Shown: positions 18,613-28,194, counted from the first letter of the stretch. The stretch: 64,000 nucleotides of DNA from RHLJ01 sp965242845 (GCA_965242845.1 CBDETC010000001.1:434001-498000), one strand, 5' to 3'. Numbers and translations: made by a program. The notes: generated by a model not told the origin, from the sequence alone.

Positions 18613-20524
18613 GCTTTGTAAATAGCCAGGCTTCTGAGTTAAGCTCCGACCTCGTTTCCTTTAAGTAATTTACAGCTTCATCAAAGTTCGAGAATCCTTG
18701 ATAAGCTACAAAGTTGAACCTTGACTCGGGATGGAAAAGGATTTTAGCGTCATACCCTAAGTCGGTAAGTCCTTTATGAAAACGATCGGCATTATTTTGG
18801 ACGATAAATGATCCCCCAATAATGAAGAACCTTAAATCCTTGGAAGTTTCATCAACGACTTCTTCTCCAGTTTCTTTTTGGGTTAAGTACTCGTTCAAAC
18901 TAAAAGCTCTTGGCACTACCACCATAAGTTCTGGATTATCTACTGGCATACTAAGTTCTTCAGCTAATTTTTTCTGCTCATCGGTAAGTTCTTCAGTAGT
19001 AGCTGGAACAGTTTCCGGTGTATCTTCAACCATCTCACGGCTTTGATCTGGTAATTCAGGTTGCATTACCATTTCTGTATTGCTCGAATCTGCCTCTTCC
19101 TCAGTATTAGTTGGGTTTTCACCTAATGATTCGGGAGTTTCTTCTGATGGAACTTGAGAAGTCGTATCTGGAGTAGTTGCAAATGGGTTTTCAAATACCT
19201 GATCTAAAGCATTTCGATGTACTTCCTGGGTTTTTTCAAGAACCGTACGCTGTGAATCGAATGCTCTTTTTGCTAGTCGTTCTTCCAAACTTTCTTCAAG
19301 CTTAGCCTGAACAATAATGATTAACTCATTTTCTACATAATCATTCGAATTGTATCCAAATAGGTATCGGAGACCAAAAAACCAAGGTGGTAAATCTTTC
19401 AGAATTGGAACCCCTCTTCTCACACTATTTTCTTCTGTTCGATATAGTCCAGCAATTGAGGTCGCTTCACCGTCAAGTAATAGAGCCTGTGTATTAGCTG
19501 TTTGCTTATTTATAATGGTACTTACCGCATCTGGAAGTGCAGAAGATCTTTCAACTTGCAGATCAATGTGAATAAAAGTTGTATCGTTTATCTCGATTAA
19601 CCTTGGTGTGGCGGTCAAGATAGTACCAGTACTAAAGAACTGATCGGTCACATTCCCAGCGATATCTCTTTGTTTAATAGAAAAATCCTGCCCTACTTGG
19701 ATCCTCCCTTCCTGTCCATCAATTACTTTTACTGACGGACTGGCTATTACTTCTCCAATATTATCTGCTTCGAATGCGCTGAATAGAGCTTGAACTCTAA
19801 CACCTGGACCTACTTCTCCAAGGTTTATCAATGCGTTAAATACATTCTGAGATACTCCGGAAGCATTAAATGAATTAACAGAAACGAATTGGTCATTAAA
19901 ATCAGTGGCTTGCGGTACTCCCGCATCAGGAGAAATTCCTTCTCCAGTTACAATTTCATTAATGTTCTCAGGCACATTCGTAGTAAGTGTAGACCAATCG
20001 ATACCAATCTCCTGTAAAGCCCTTTTATTTCCTTCAAAGAATGTGGCATTAATTCTTATTTCTCTGGTATCAAGATCATAATCATCTGAGCCTGCGGCAT
20101 TGGGATTGACCGCTTGGTTAGGACTTTCAGATGTAGCTGCAGCAGCTTCAGCTTCTAACTCACTTAATGGAACAATCTCTACATAATCTTCAAACTCACG
20201 AGTACCTAAACCCTTTATTCGAAGGATAAATTTTAATGCATCTTCCCAATGCATAGCTGGAAGATTGACTCCTATATTTCCTGCCGTATTTGATTGATCA
20301 ATAATAAATTTATTACGGTATTGCTGAAGAAATTGATTGATAACTTCCATAGCCTCTGTATAAGGAGTACTCCTATCAAACGCGATTATTTGATCAGGAT
20401 CCGTGTACTCACGAGGATATTCATCCTGTGCAAATACTTCAGTTGTGGTAAATGGCACTAACCAAATACCCATACATATGCAGTAAAATGTAATTTGGTA
20501 AAACTTCATTGCCATCTTTTTCAT
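18605..20524 (-). CDS. Secretin of the type IV pilus/type II secretion family with C-terminal SPOR domain
   Basis: A 639-residue outer-membrane secretin. After a signal sequence (about 1-32), an N-domain (about 44-120) resembles the secretin/TonB short N-terminal domain. The secretin core runs about 155-412 with the hallmarks VASPSV-like EVIASPSVKVIDG (258-270), GVPILKDLPP (371-380) and ENELIIIVQAKL (398-409). An acidic Pro/Glu/Thr linker (about 445-560) leads to a SPOR-like domain (563-636: RFFIIGGSF start, AWLF end), a fold that binds denuded peptidoglycan. The fusion could anchor the secretin to the cell wall. A strong Shine-Dalgarno (GGAGG) sits inside the end of the upstream gene, which overlaps by 4 bases. 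Confidence 0.86.
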   Translation of the reverse strand: MKKMAMKFYQITFYCICMGIWLVPFTTTEVFAQDEYPREYTDPDQIIAFDRSTPYTEAMEVINQFLQQYRNKFIIDQSNTAGNIGVNLPAMHWEDALKFILRIKGLGTREFEDYVEIVPLSELEAEAAAATSESPNQAVNPNAAGSDDYDLDTREIRINATFFEGNKRALQEIGIDWSTLTTNVPENINEIVTGEGISPDAGVPQATDFNDQFVSVNSFNASGVSQNVFNALINLGEVGPGVRVQALFSAFEADNIGEVIASPSVKVIDGQEGRIQVGQDFSIKQRDIAGNVTDQFFSTGTILTATPRLIEINDTTFIHIDLQVERSSALPDAVSTIINKQTANTQALLLDGEATSIAGLYRTEENSVRRGVPILKDLPPWFFGLRYLFGYNSNDYVENELIIIVQAKLEESLEERLAKRAFDSQRTVLEKTQEVHRNALDQVFENPFATTPDTTSQVPSEETPESLGENPTNTEEEADSSNTEMVMQPELPDQSREMVEDTPETVPATTEELTDEQKKLAEELSMPVDNPELMVVVPRAFSLNEYLTQKETGEEVVDETSKDLRFFIIGGSFIVQNNADRFHKGLTDLGYDAKILFHPESRFNFVAYQGFSNFDEAVNYLKETRSELNSEAWLFTKPN

Positions 20525-21384
20525 CGTACTACCTCCAAGGTAACGACTTGTTCAATGCCGCCTTTGTTTAAGTTAAATGTAGCCGTTTTGCTATTAATGT
20601 CTATTGCTGAGAGATATCCTAAATATACTCGGTCACCTTCTTTTAAAGAAATCACTTTTCCATCCTGATCAATTACAAAGACCCTGTTAGCTGTGATTCC
20701 AACTATTCTTGAAGATTCTGCATTTAACAGACCTTCTGAGTTAGGTGGTATAGTGTTCTGAATTAAAGCATAAAAAGGATTAAAACTAGAGACTTCTAGG
20801 TTTTCAACAATCCTGTATTCCGTTGAAACGGAATCAAATATCTGAGTTTTCTGATAATAACTCTCTAAGTTAAATGCGAAGTTAACCGAATTTGGCCCAT
20901 CCTCAGATCGACCTGGTGAAATAGTCACATTGCTAACTTTATTCAAAAGTTGGCTGTTTTCAATCTTATTAATGAAAGAAACCAAAGCATCATAGTCACT
21001 AAACCCTGATAGATTTGAGTTTATTACTCCATATTGATTACTAGGGACCGAATCGGAGTAAACAAAGTCGAAGAAGATCTTATTACCACCGTCCTGATTT
21101 ATTTTATTCAGGAAGTCATATACATCATCTGGTTTGTTAGATGCATAGAGCGTCTTGTCATAATTAGAGATAATTCCTAAGGCAGATTGGTACCGATCGT
21201 TCAATTCAGAAAACTCATTATTTATGTTCTGCTTTGAATTTAGATCTTGTTGTTTTCTTGTAAGTTCTTCCTGCAGATTCTCTATCTGACTTTCTTGAAA
21301 GAACTTATTATAACCCAAACCAAGGCCTATGATTAAAAGCAGGGTTACAAGAAGAATGATGGTATTTCGTATCGCGTATGACAT
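20521..21384 (-). CDS. PilO/PilP-like pilus alignment protein
   Basis: A 287-residue protein with one N-terminal membrane helix (TIILLVTLLLIIGLGLGY, about 8-25) and a coiled coil (about 30-75), then two small alpha/beta lobes, which is the PilO layout. The C-terminal third (about 225-287: SSRIVGITANRVFVIDQDGKVISLKEGDRVYLG split by a turn) resembles the beta domain of PilP/GspC that contacts the secretin. I infer a PilO-PilP type fusion linking inner-membrane platform and secretin. It sits between the PilM-PilN fusion gene (1 base overlap) and the secretin gene (4 bases overlap). Sequence match is weak; position carries much of the call. Confidence 0.68.
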   Translation of the reverse strand: MSYAIRNTIILLVTLLLIIGLGLGYNKFFQESQIENLQEELTRKQQDLNSKQNINNEFSELNDRYQSALGIISNYDKTLYASNKPDDVYDFLNKINQDGGNKIFFDFVYSDSVPSNQYGVINSNLSGFSDYDALVSFINKIENSQLLNKVSNVTISPGRSEDGPNSVNFAFNLESYYQKTQIFDSVSTEYRIVENLEVSSFNPFYALIQNTIPPNSEGLLNAESSRIVGITANRVFVIDQDGKVISLKEGDRVYLGYLSAIDINSKTATFNLNKGGIEQVVTLEVVR

Positions 21385-23138
21385 TAATTACCAGTTAGGT
21401 CCCCCAGGCCTTGTAAATTATCAGGGGTATATCTGCTTAAATCAGATACGATTTGCTCTACTTGATAGCTAAATGCGAATACCTCTGCTTCTCTTATCTG
21501 AATTGTAGAAACACTAATAAGAGTAGCATTTGAAAACATTTCAGCAACTAGAGGAATACTACTTCTATATCTTGATATCCCTTGTATTTGAAGAGTATTT
21601 GGTTCGTCTCCAACAGTAATACTTGTAAACCAGACTGAGTTTATCTCATCTGCTCCAGAATTAAGGATATCCAGGTTAGTTGACCAGGTAATTGAATTCT
21701 CAGAAAGAGTATTTAGAAGATTAAGCTTATCCTGAATTTGGGTTAACTGAGAACTTATCTGATTATAGTTCCGAACGGTAGAATTGAACGAATTTATTTG
21801 AGTATCTAACAATGATACGTCGTTACTAAGCGCATCAATTTCAACATTTGCAGTTCTTCTAACGCTATCTAATAATGGAAAAGAGACCATAATCATTAAT
21901 AGAAGTAAGAAACCATGCCATTCGAGCTTAAATATCTTTTGACGGTCTCTAACATATTTAGGAATGAACGAGATATCTGGCAGGTGCTTTTTGTCAAAAG
22001 AACTTGTAGCCCAGGCCATACCAATTGCAGTAGTAAATGATGACAGTGTATCATTCGTATATTCGCCTGGATCAAGGAATTCGTCTGAAAAATTAAAGCT
22101 CCCCACTTCAACATCAGGAAATCTATCCTGGAAAAAGTTTGTGGCTTCTTCTCCTAATGAGTTATTACATATGATTAATCGATCAAGATTAGGAACTTCA
22201 CCCGTATCCAACTGGAAAAGAATCTTACTGAAAACCGTGTTTAGGAATTTCTTTGATCGAGTCCCTTCTGTAATTACAGGAGATACCAACCAAATTCTTG
22301 GTCCTTTCATAAATAGAACACGGCAGGTTTGTTCAGAGAACTGAATCACACAGCTAATGGCTTCATCTTCTAACTCATAATTAGCTCTTACGAGCCCTAG
22401 AACTACAGTCTCATCTGGAAGTATTTCTTCGACGGTAAGCTTACCTCTATATAAGGAAAGGGTTCTGTTTAGAAGTTGAAGTAATTTTGGCTCTTCTTCG
22501 ATAGATGAGATTAGAAGAGCACCATCATCTCTTATTCCATAAGAATAAAAATCTGCGGCTTTTGGAGAGCCATGTAAAGATTCCAGTCTATCATCAATAA
22601 TGATCTGTAAATCTTTTTTCTTGACCTCGGAAAAATTAACGTCTTTAAGGATTTGGTAAATGGCTACACCAGCAGGGATATTTAATCCTAATGCGACTTT
22701 TTTAGCATTGATACTCGAAAGTATGTTGTAGAGAAGCATTTCGTTTGAAGTAGGAGTCTCAGCTTCATCTACCATATCTACATCTACGAGAACATCCTCT
22801 CCTTGCTCTAATTCACTTAACTCAAGATCGATATCGTCTTCTATATCACCTAATACATCACCATCCAGATCTAAAGAGTCCAGGTCGTCATCAATAGAAT
22901 CTTGTGAAAGTGAGGCTTCTAGATCAAGATCAAATACTGAATCATCAGTCAATGCATCATCTAGATCACCAAATACATCTTCTTGAGGAGTATTTTGTGT
23001 TTCACTCTCAATAGGTTTAAGAAGCGTAAACTTATCAAGCCGTTTTAGCAAAAGCTTTTTACCGGCGACACCTAACACTACAACTTTTAGTGCATCGCCG
23101 TCTAAAGAAATCCCGATATATTCTTTTCCTTTAGCCAT
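21384..23138 (-). CDS. PilM-PilN fusion, type IV pilus inner-membrane assembly protein
   Basis: A 584-residue protein. Residues 6-35 and about 130-395 resemble PilM, an actin-like cytosolic ATPase-fold protein (YIGISLDGDALKVVVLG at the start, FTTAIGMAWATSSFD before the end). Between them, residues about 46-127 are an acidic insertion very rich in Asp, Leu and Ser. A single membrane helix (407-423) is followed by a coiled coil and a small periplasmic domain (about 425-565), the PilN layout. PilM and PilN normally are separate partners; here they appear joined. It starts 5 bases after pilT ends and overlaps the PilO-like gene by one base. Confidence 0.75.
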   Translation of the reverse strand: MAKGKEYIGISLDGDALKVVVLGVAGKKLLLKRLDKFTLLKPIESETQNTPQEDVFGDLDDALTDDSVFDLDLEASLSQDSIDDDLDSLDLDGDVLGDIEDDIDLELSELEQGEDVLVDVDMVDEAETPTSNEMLLYNILSSINAKKVALGLNIPAGVAIYQILKDVNFSEVKKKDLQIIIDDRLESLHGSPKAADFYSYGIRDDGALLISSIEEEPKLLQLLNRTLSLYRGKLTVEEILPDETVVLGLVRANYELEDEAISCVIQFSEQTCRVLFMKGPRIWLVSPVITEGTRSKKFLNTVFSKILFQLDTGEVPNLDRLIICNNSLGEEATNFFQDRFPDVEVGSFNFSDEFLDPGEYTNDTLSSFTTAIGMAWATSSFDKKHLPDISFIPKYVRDRQKIFKLEWHGFLLLLMIMVSFPLLDSVRRTANVEIDALSNDVSLLDTQINSFNSTVRNYNQISSQLTQIQDKLNLLNTLSENSITWSTNLDILNSGADEINSVWFTSITVGDEPNTLQIQGISRYRSSIPLVAEMFSNATLISVSTIQIREAEVFAFSYQVEQIVSDLSRYTPDNLQGLGDLTGN

Positions 23139-23143
23139 TTACG

Positions 23144-24385
23144 CTAGTAAGCAACCTCGCTAAGAAGTTGCAACATTTTAGTTTTATTATTTGAATAATT
23201 TAAGGCAGTTTCTTTAGAAATCTTGCCCTCATCATACAATCTTTTCAGATCTTGCTCCATCGTGTTCATCCCTCGCTCCCTGCCTTCCATAAGCATTTGG
23301 TAGATTTCTCCAATATTATTGTTGCGTATGGCTGCGCGAACCGAAGCATTAGCGAGTAATACTTCCTTGGCAAGAACCCTTTTCCCATCTAAGCTTGGAA
23401 CTAGTTTCTGACTAATAACACAGGTTAATACATCTGCAAGACGAGCCCTCACCCGATTTTGCTCTTCAGTGGGCATTTCACCAAGTATACGCTCGATACT
23501 TTCCATTGCCGAAGATGTATGCAAAGTGCCAAATGTTTTATGGCCTGAATCTGTAATCTCTAAGGCAGTCATAATAGTTTCTGGATCACGTAACTCACCG
23601 ATCACTATTATATCCGGATCCTGACGTAAAGCCTGGATTGCGCCATCTTTAAAAGAAAGAACATCAGCTCCCACTTCTCTATGCCTTACTACTGATCTGA
23701 TTGGTTCGTGGATTAATTCCACTGGAGAAGCGATAATTACAATATGAGAATCAACGGTTCTATTGTTGGCATCAATAATGGTATCAAGGGTGGAAGATTT
23801 TCCTGAACCAGTTATTCCTGTAATTAGAGTTAGACCGTACTTATAATACTTTAAGCTTACCGATTTAGCCGCCTCAGCATGTACGCCAAGAGATTTAAAA
23901 GGACGGATTGTGTTATCAATCTTCCGCATGTTTAATGCTAAATGATCAAGATCGAAATACATATCTGCTCGAAAACGTTGTTTTGTATCATTTTCAAGAG
24001 TAATGGAATAGGAAAAGTCCAGATTCTTATCAAGAAGAAGTCGATCTCTTTGCGTACTTAAAATTGCATTGTGCAGCAAAATATCCGTTTCAAGAAGACT
24101 GAATTTCTTTGAAATTTTTAGAGGACTTTTATTTCCAAAAACACGATACCATATTTTTCCAGAACACCCCTCTCCTCCTAAATCAATATCTGATGCATTG
24201 ATTTTTATCATGTTAAGTAGGAAAGAATCAAGGATTTCTTTCAAATCTACTCTAAGACTTACATCAGATTCTTCGATTAAATCTCCGATTCTTTTATGCA
24301 AATCTATCCCACGCGCAGTTTGGGGTATTCTCTGCACTAAAGGCTTTGTAAGCCCCGAAATTTTATCTAAATCTATTGCCGCCAT
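23144..24385 (-). CDS. PilT-like type IV pilus retraction ATPase
   Basis: A 413-residue secretion ATPase. Walker A is GITGSGKS (190-197), Walker B DIIVIGELRDPET (258-270) and the His box GHKTFGTLHTSSA (281-293); the N-terminal PAS-like domain occupies about 45-155. PilT disassembles the pilus by extracting pilins. An oddity: the Asp box, usually IEDPIE in PilT, reads IASPVE here (218-223), so the acidic pair including the likely catalytic Glu is lost. The protein may be a weak or regulatory (PilU-like) motor. It is also longer than usual PilT (about 345), with an extra 40 residues at the N terminus. Confidence 0.85.
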   Translation of the reverse strand: MAAIDLDKISGLTKPLVQRIPQTARGIDLHKRIGDLIEESDVSLRVDLKEILDSFLLNMIKINASDIDLGGEGCSGKIWYRVFGNKSPLKISKKFSLLETDILLHNAILSTQRDRLLLDKNLDFSYSITLENDTKQRFRADMYFDLDHLALNMRKIDNTIRPFKSLGVHAEAAKSVSLKYYKYGLTLITGITGSGKSSTLDTIIDANNRTVDSHIVIIASPVELIHEPIRSVVRHREVGADVLSFKDGAIQALRQDPDIIVIGELRDPETIMTALEITDSGHKTFGTLHTSSAMESIERILGEMPTEEQNRVRARLADVLTCVISQKLVPSLDGKRVLAKEVLLANASVRAAIRNNNIGEIYQMLMEGRERGMNTMEQDLKRLYDEGKISKETALNYSNNKTKMLQLLSEVAY

Positions 24386-24392
24386 GTATTAG

Positions 24393-24407
24393 CCATCATT
24401 GTGATGG
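24393..24407 (-). promoter_or_regulatory. Small hairpin directly upstream of the pilT-like start
   Basis: CCATCA and TGATGG form a perfect 6-base stem with a TTG loop, 7 bases before the start codon on the minus strand. It covers the place where a ribosome would bind, and no Shine-Dalgarno is visible outside it. It may lower translation; a chance repeat is equally possible. Confidence 0.3.
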
Positions 24408-24468
24408 ACATAATAGATTAAACTAAGAGTGTTTTGTTACGAAAAAATCGTAAATGAATGCTAGGTAT

Positions 24469-24972
24469 TTACCAATTAGAATCGTTTAGTAGCCTTTTCT
24501 TTAGGTTAAGTAACTGCACATTCATATTACTGATTTTCCGCTGCTGTATTTCGATGATATTTTTCGTGAAAATATTGAATAATTTTTCAGGTTTTTTCCT
24601 GAAAAAATTTAATGCCTCATAACGTTCATAGCGCAAAAGAATGCAGTCCCCTGCTGCGGTTACTTTTGCCATTCTATTATTCTTACTGAATAAAAAAGCC
24701 TCTCCTAAAAAGTTACCGTCAGAAAGTGTCGCGAGTTGGATATTGTCTTTCCAAATAGCAACCTTACCCTCAGCTACTAAATAAGCAGAGTTTACGTATT
24801 CAGATTCGTTAAGAATAACGTCATCAGCTTTGAATCTTTCTTCTATACCAAGTTCAAGAAATTCAAGTACATCTTCGTAATGAAAATTCTTCAACAGTAA
24901 AGGAGGCTCCTTCAAAAACTTTTTAACATGATTGGATAATAATTCACCCGAACCATCATTTCCTGTACTCAT
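24469..24972 (-). CDS. Cyclic nucleotide-binding domain protein in the pilus operon
   Basis: A 167-residue protein with one cNMP-binding beta-barrel (about 28-145: FKADDVILNESEYVNSAYLV, then GKVAIWKD and GNFLGEAFLF, the last matching the phosphate-binding cassette FGE region). There is no helix-turn-helix, so it is not a CRP-type regulator. The usual Arg of the cassette is not obvious, so ligand binding is uncertain. A good ribosome site (GAGG) precedes the start. Located between pilB and the pilT-like gene, it probably tunes pilus motor activity in response to a nucleotide or acts as a protein-binding module. Confidence 0.8.
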   Translation of the reverse strand: MSTGNDGSGELLSNHVKKFLKEPPLLLKNFHYEDVLEFLELGIEERFKADDVILNESEYVNSAYLVAEGKVAIWKDNIQLATLSDGNFLGEAFLFSKNNRMAKVTAAGDCILLRYERYEALNFFRKKPEKLFNIFTKNIIEIQQRKISNMNVQLLNLKKRLLNDSNW

Positions 24973-25041
24973 AATAACCTCTTTTCCTAAAGCATCTTAA
25001 TATGGTTTAAAATAAAGCATAAAAACAACTCCTAAGATCAT

Positions 25042-26817
25042 TTAATCTTCAATTGTAGCTGCTACAATTTCTTCGATTGACGTGACCCCTTCCTTAATAC
25101 GTTCCCTACCCGATCCTCTTAGGGTAAGCATGCCCTGGCTCATTGCCAGATCCTTAATTGCACCTTCATCAATATCACCACCAGCATCCAACACCATTTG
25201 TTTTATTTCTTTGGAGAAAAAAAGTGCCTCATGGATAGCAGAACGCCCTTTATAACCGGTTCCACTACATGTTTCGCATCCAACTGGTTTATGAAAGGTA
25301 GTAGTTTCAATTTCTTCATCTGTGAAACCTAAACCCCTTGCAGTCTCAGGGTGTGGATCATAGACTTCCTTACAATCTTTGCATAATCTTCTAATCAAAC
25401 GTTGAGCCATTACCAGGTTTACAGCATTTGCAATAAGAAATGGCTCAACCCCCATTTTAAATAAACGAGATACTGCACTAGGAGCATCATTCGTATGCAG
25501 CGTTGAAAACGTTAAGTGACCTGTATTTGCTAGCTTAATGGCGATTTCTGCAGTCTTTAAGTCACGAATCTCACCTACTAATACAATGTCGGGGTCATGT
25601 CGAAGGATACCTCGAATACTTTGATCGAAACTCATAGAAGGGCTTATTTTTAACTGCCTTGCACCATCTATGATATATTCAACAGGTTCCTCTACTGTAA
25701 GTACATTTTTGGTAGGATCAATTACGTAGTAGAGTGCTGCTACAAGCGTAGTAGACTTACCGCTACCGGTAGGTCCCGTGATAATTACAATTCCAGATGG
25801 TTTTTGTATCGATTTGACAAAGTTATCTTTTGCAACCTTTTGAAGGCCCAATAAGTCCAGATCACGAATTACCTTTCTATCATCAAGAATCCGAATAACA
25901 ATAGATTCAAACTTTCGATCATATTGATTCCCTACAATCGGCATAATGGAAACACGATATCGAATATTGTATCCATCAATTTGGCGCTGAATGAAACCAT
26001 CCTGAGAGGAATCCCTTTCGAATCGGTCTACATTACGTGTCTTATCCTTTATAACCGCCGAAATGGCCTCAGGCTTAACATTCTTCTGCTGGTACCATAG
26101 TTGAAGCTTACCATCGATTCTGAAGCGAATATCAGTTGATGCAGGGCCGCTTGGAATAATGTGCAAGTCACTAACTCCCTGCCTTACTGACTCAACGAGC
26201 ATCCCCTCAACCAAAGAGTTGAGCATACTCTGGTTGATTTCAGCATCAATTTCTTCCTCATCAATTTCTTCTTCACCAGCATCTATATCAGTTTCTTCGT
26301 AATCAATCTCTTCAAGCAGATCAAGAAACTCGTTTTTTTGCTCGTAAACTTTAGAAAGGATTTGATCGACTAACTCATAATTACAATAAACCAACTCAGT
26401 TTTTTTAAATGTAAGTCGGTTTAAGATTGGCTGGATATTGGGATCTGAAGGGTCTGCTGCAGCGATTGTAAGTGAGCCATTAGCCCTTTGATATGGTACT
26501 GCTTTGTGATGTACCAATTCATCAATAATGTCTTCTGGCAGGTTCTCAACGTTTTTCTTGATGTGATCAATGATATCATCAGGAACAGTTTCAATTTCAG
26601 GAAGTACTTCCCGGAAAGCATATACCTTTGAAATTTCTTTCATCACTATATGCCTGTTCAGTCCAACCTCCTGATATAAAATCTGACCTAGTCGTCTCGA
26701 GCTATTAGGGGGCTCTTCTTCAAGTATAGTAAGGGCATTCTGGAGTTGTTCATCTGTAACAACTCCTTTACTCACCAAAATATCACCAATGTGTCTTCTG
26801 ATGTTTATTTTGCCCAT
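25042..26817 (-). CDS. pilB: PilB/GspE-type pilus extension ATPase
   Basis: A 591-residue secretion ATPase that powers pilus assembly. An N-terminal MshEN-like domain (about 8-155) precedes an acidic linker (165-195) and the ATPase core: Walker A GPTGSGKS (348-355), intact Asp box VEEPVE (374-379), Walker B DIVLVGEIRD (410-419), His box GHLTFSTLHTNDAPSA (433-448). The tetracysteine zinc site is Cys479, Cys482, Cys514, Cys517. MshEN domains in relatives bind c-di-GMP. It lies 12 bases downstream of pilC in the locus. Confidence 0.94.
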   Translation of the reverse strand: MGKINIRRHIGDILVSKGVVTDEQLQNALTILEEEPPNSSRRLGQILYQEVGLNRHIVMKEISKVYAFREVLPEIETVPDDIIDHIKKNVENLPEDIIDELVHHKAVPYQRANGSLTIAAADPSDPNIQPILNRLTFKKTELVYCNYELVDQILSKVYEQKNEFLDLLEEIDYEETDIDAGEEEIDEEEIDAEINQSMLNSLVEGMLVESVRQGVSDLHIIPSGPASTDIRFRIDGKLQLWYQQKNVKPEAISAVIKDKTRNVDRFERDSSQDGFIQRQIDGYNIRYRVSIMPIVGNQYDRKFESIVIRILDDRKVIRDLDLLGLQKVAKDNFVKSIQKPSGIVIITGPTGSGKSTTLVAALYYVIDPTKNVLTVEEPVEYIIDGARQLKISPSMSFDQSIRGILRHDPDIVLVGEIRDLKTAEIAIKLANTGHLTFSTLHTNDAPSAVSRLFKMGVEPFLIANAVNLVMAQRLIRRLCKDCKEVYDPHPETARGLGFTDEEIETTTFHKPVGCETCSGTGYKGRSAIHEALFFSKEIKQMVLDAGGDIDEGAIKDLAMSQGMLTLRGSGRERIKEGVTSIEEIVAATIED

Positions 26818-26829
26818 GAGGAGAATTAA

Positions 26830-28167
26830 TTATTGAGTACTGCTTGGATTGATTGTCGCAGATTCGGAAGAAACTACAGTAATAGCAATCAGAGATATCA
26901 TAATAAATAAATTGATAAACAGATTAATAGTATCAATTACCGATTGCATTTTATAGGTAGTCTGTATCTCATAATATTCAGCAAGCTGTTTCGCATTATC
27001 TCGAAGTGCACCTGATTCAGCTCCAAGTCTGAACCTACTAATCGCCGTATGCGGGAAAACTTCGGTAGCTTCCATCGATTCAATTAATCCGGCTCCATCC
27101 TTAAGCATCATCTTGATAGCGACTTCTTTAATCTGCTTCTCAATAAATTTATTTCTACAGGCTTCTGCTGCCACTCGTATTACTTCAATATTTTGACCAG
27201 AACCACTATACAATGTATAGAATACTCTTGAGAAAATTTCAATACTTGTTTTATGAAGAAGGTCTCCCATTACAGGTAAATGGATTATGTATTTATCTAT
27301 AATGAGCTTACCTCGTGCTGTTCTTGCAAAGAAAATGAAACCAGTTATAGGAACTACAAACGCTAGTAGTACATATACCCAGTAATCTCCCAACCAATAA
27401 CTAAAATCCAGGGTAGATTTGGTCATTGGTGGTAGTTCAATATTCATTTCTACAAAGAGTTCTGCCGTAGAAGGAAAAATATATCCTACATAAAATAGTA
27501 TTACACCAATCACTGCCAATACTGTTACTGCAGGCATCATTAATGACCGCTTCAAATTCTTTTTGAATTCTGCATCCCTCTCCAGGAATTTTGCAGTGCT
27601 ATCAAATACCAAGGCCATATTACCTGAAGTAGATGCTACACTGAGCATATAAGCAGCAAACTTTCCGAAGATGTCTTCATGCTTTCCGTATACCTGTGTT
27701 CCCTCTTTACCGTCTTTAAGGTCTTTTTGAATCTCCTTTATAACTTCCTTCATTCTTTTATTGGTAGAATCCTCAATAAGAAGGTTCAAAATTTCGTCAA
27801 AGGTAAGCTGCTGTTTGAGAAGATCGGCTGACATTCGAATGAAAGAAACAACTTCTCCCATTGGAACCCCGCCCTTAAAATTAAAAAGCTTTTTATTAAT
27901 ACTTACAACCTGATACCCGAGCTTTACAAGCGCTCGTTCCAGTTCTTCTTTGTTGTAAGCCTCCTGCTCTCCATTAAGCGGTTTTTTTCCTGGCCGCTTT
28001 ACTTTATATAAATAAAGATTCTTTTGATCTAGTGCCTGAATGGTAAGGCCGTTCGTTTTTGATAGACGATCTACTTTAAGTTGAGCCTCCTTTTTATTGT
28101 CGGCTTCAAATTCTGTCTGAATACTTTTCCCAGTTCTGGAAACTGCTTTTAACCTAAACTGTGCCAT
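26830..28167 (-). CDS. pilC: PilC/GspF-type inner-membrane platform protein
   Basis: A 445-residue polytopic protein. It has two copies of the GspF helical domain (about 100-225 with VVSFIRMSADLLKQQLTFDEIL, and about 305-430 with LHKTSIEIFSRVFYTLYSGSG), each followed by membrane helices (about 208-230, 256-280 and 410-432). The N-terminal 90 residues form a small domain typical of PilC. It anchors the PilB motor and pilin assembly in the inner membrane. Encoded directly after the second pilin-like gene (27 bases). Confidence 0.92.
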   Translation of the reverse strand: MAQFRLKAVSRTGKSIQTEFEADNKKEAQLKVDRLSKTNGLTIQALDQKNLYLYKVKRPGKKPLNGEQEAYNKEELERALVKLGYQVVSINKKLFNFKGGVPMGEVVSFIRMSADLLKQQLTFDEILNLLIEDSTNKRMKEVIKEIQKDLKDGKEGTQVYGKHEDIFGKFAAYMLSVASTSGNMALVFDSTAKFLERDAEFKKNLKRSLMMPAVTVLAVIGVILFYVGYIFPSTAELFVEMNIELPPMTKSTLDFSYWLGDYWVYVLLAFVVPITGFIFFARTARGKLIIDKYIIHLPVMGDLLHKTSIEIFSRVFYTLYSGSGQNIEVIRVAAEACRNKFIEKQIKEVAIKMMLKDGAGLIESMEATEVFPHTAISRFRLGAESGALRDNAKQLAEYYEIQTTYKMQSVIDTINLFINLFIMISLIAITVVSSESATINPSSTQ

Positions 28168-28194
28168 CTATAAAACTCTGAATTTTGAATTGCA

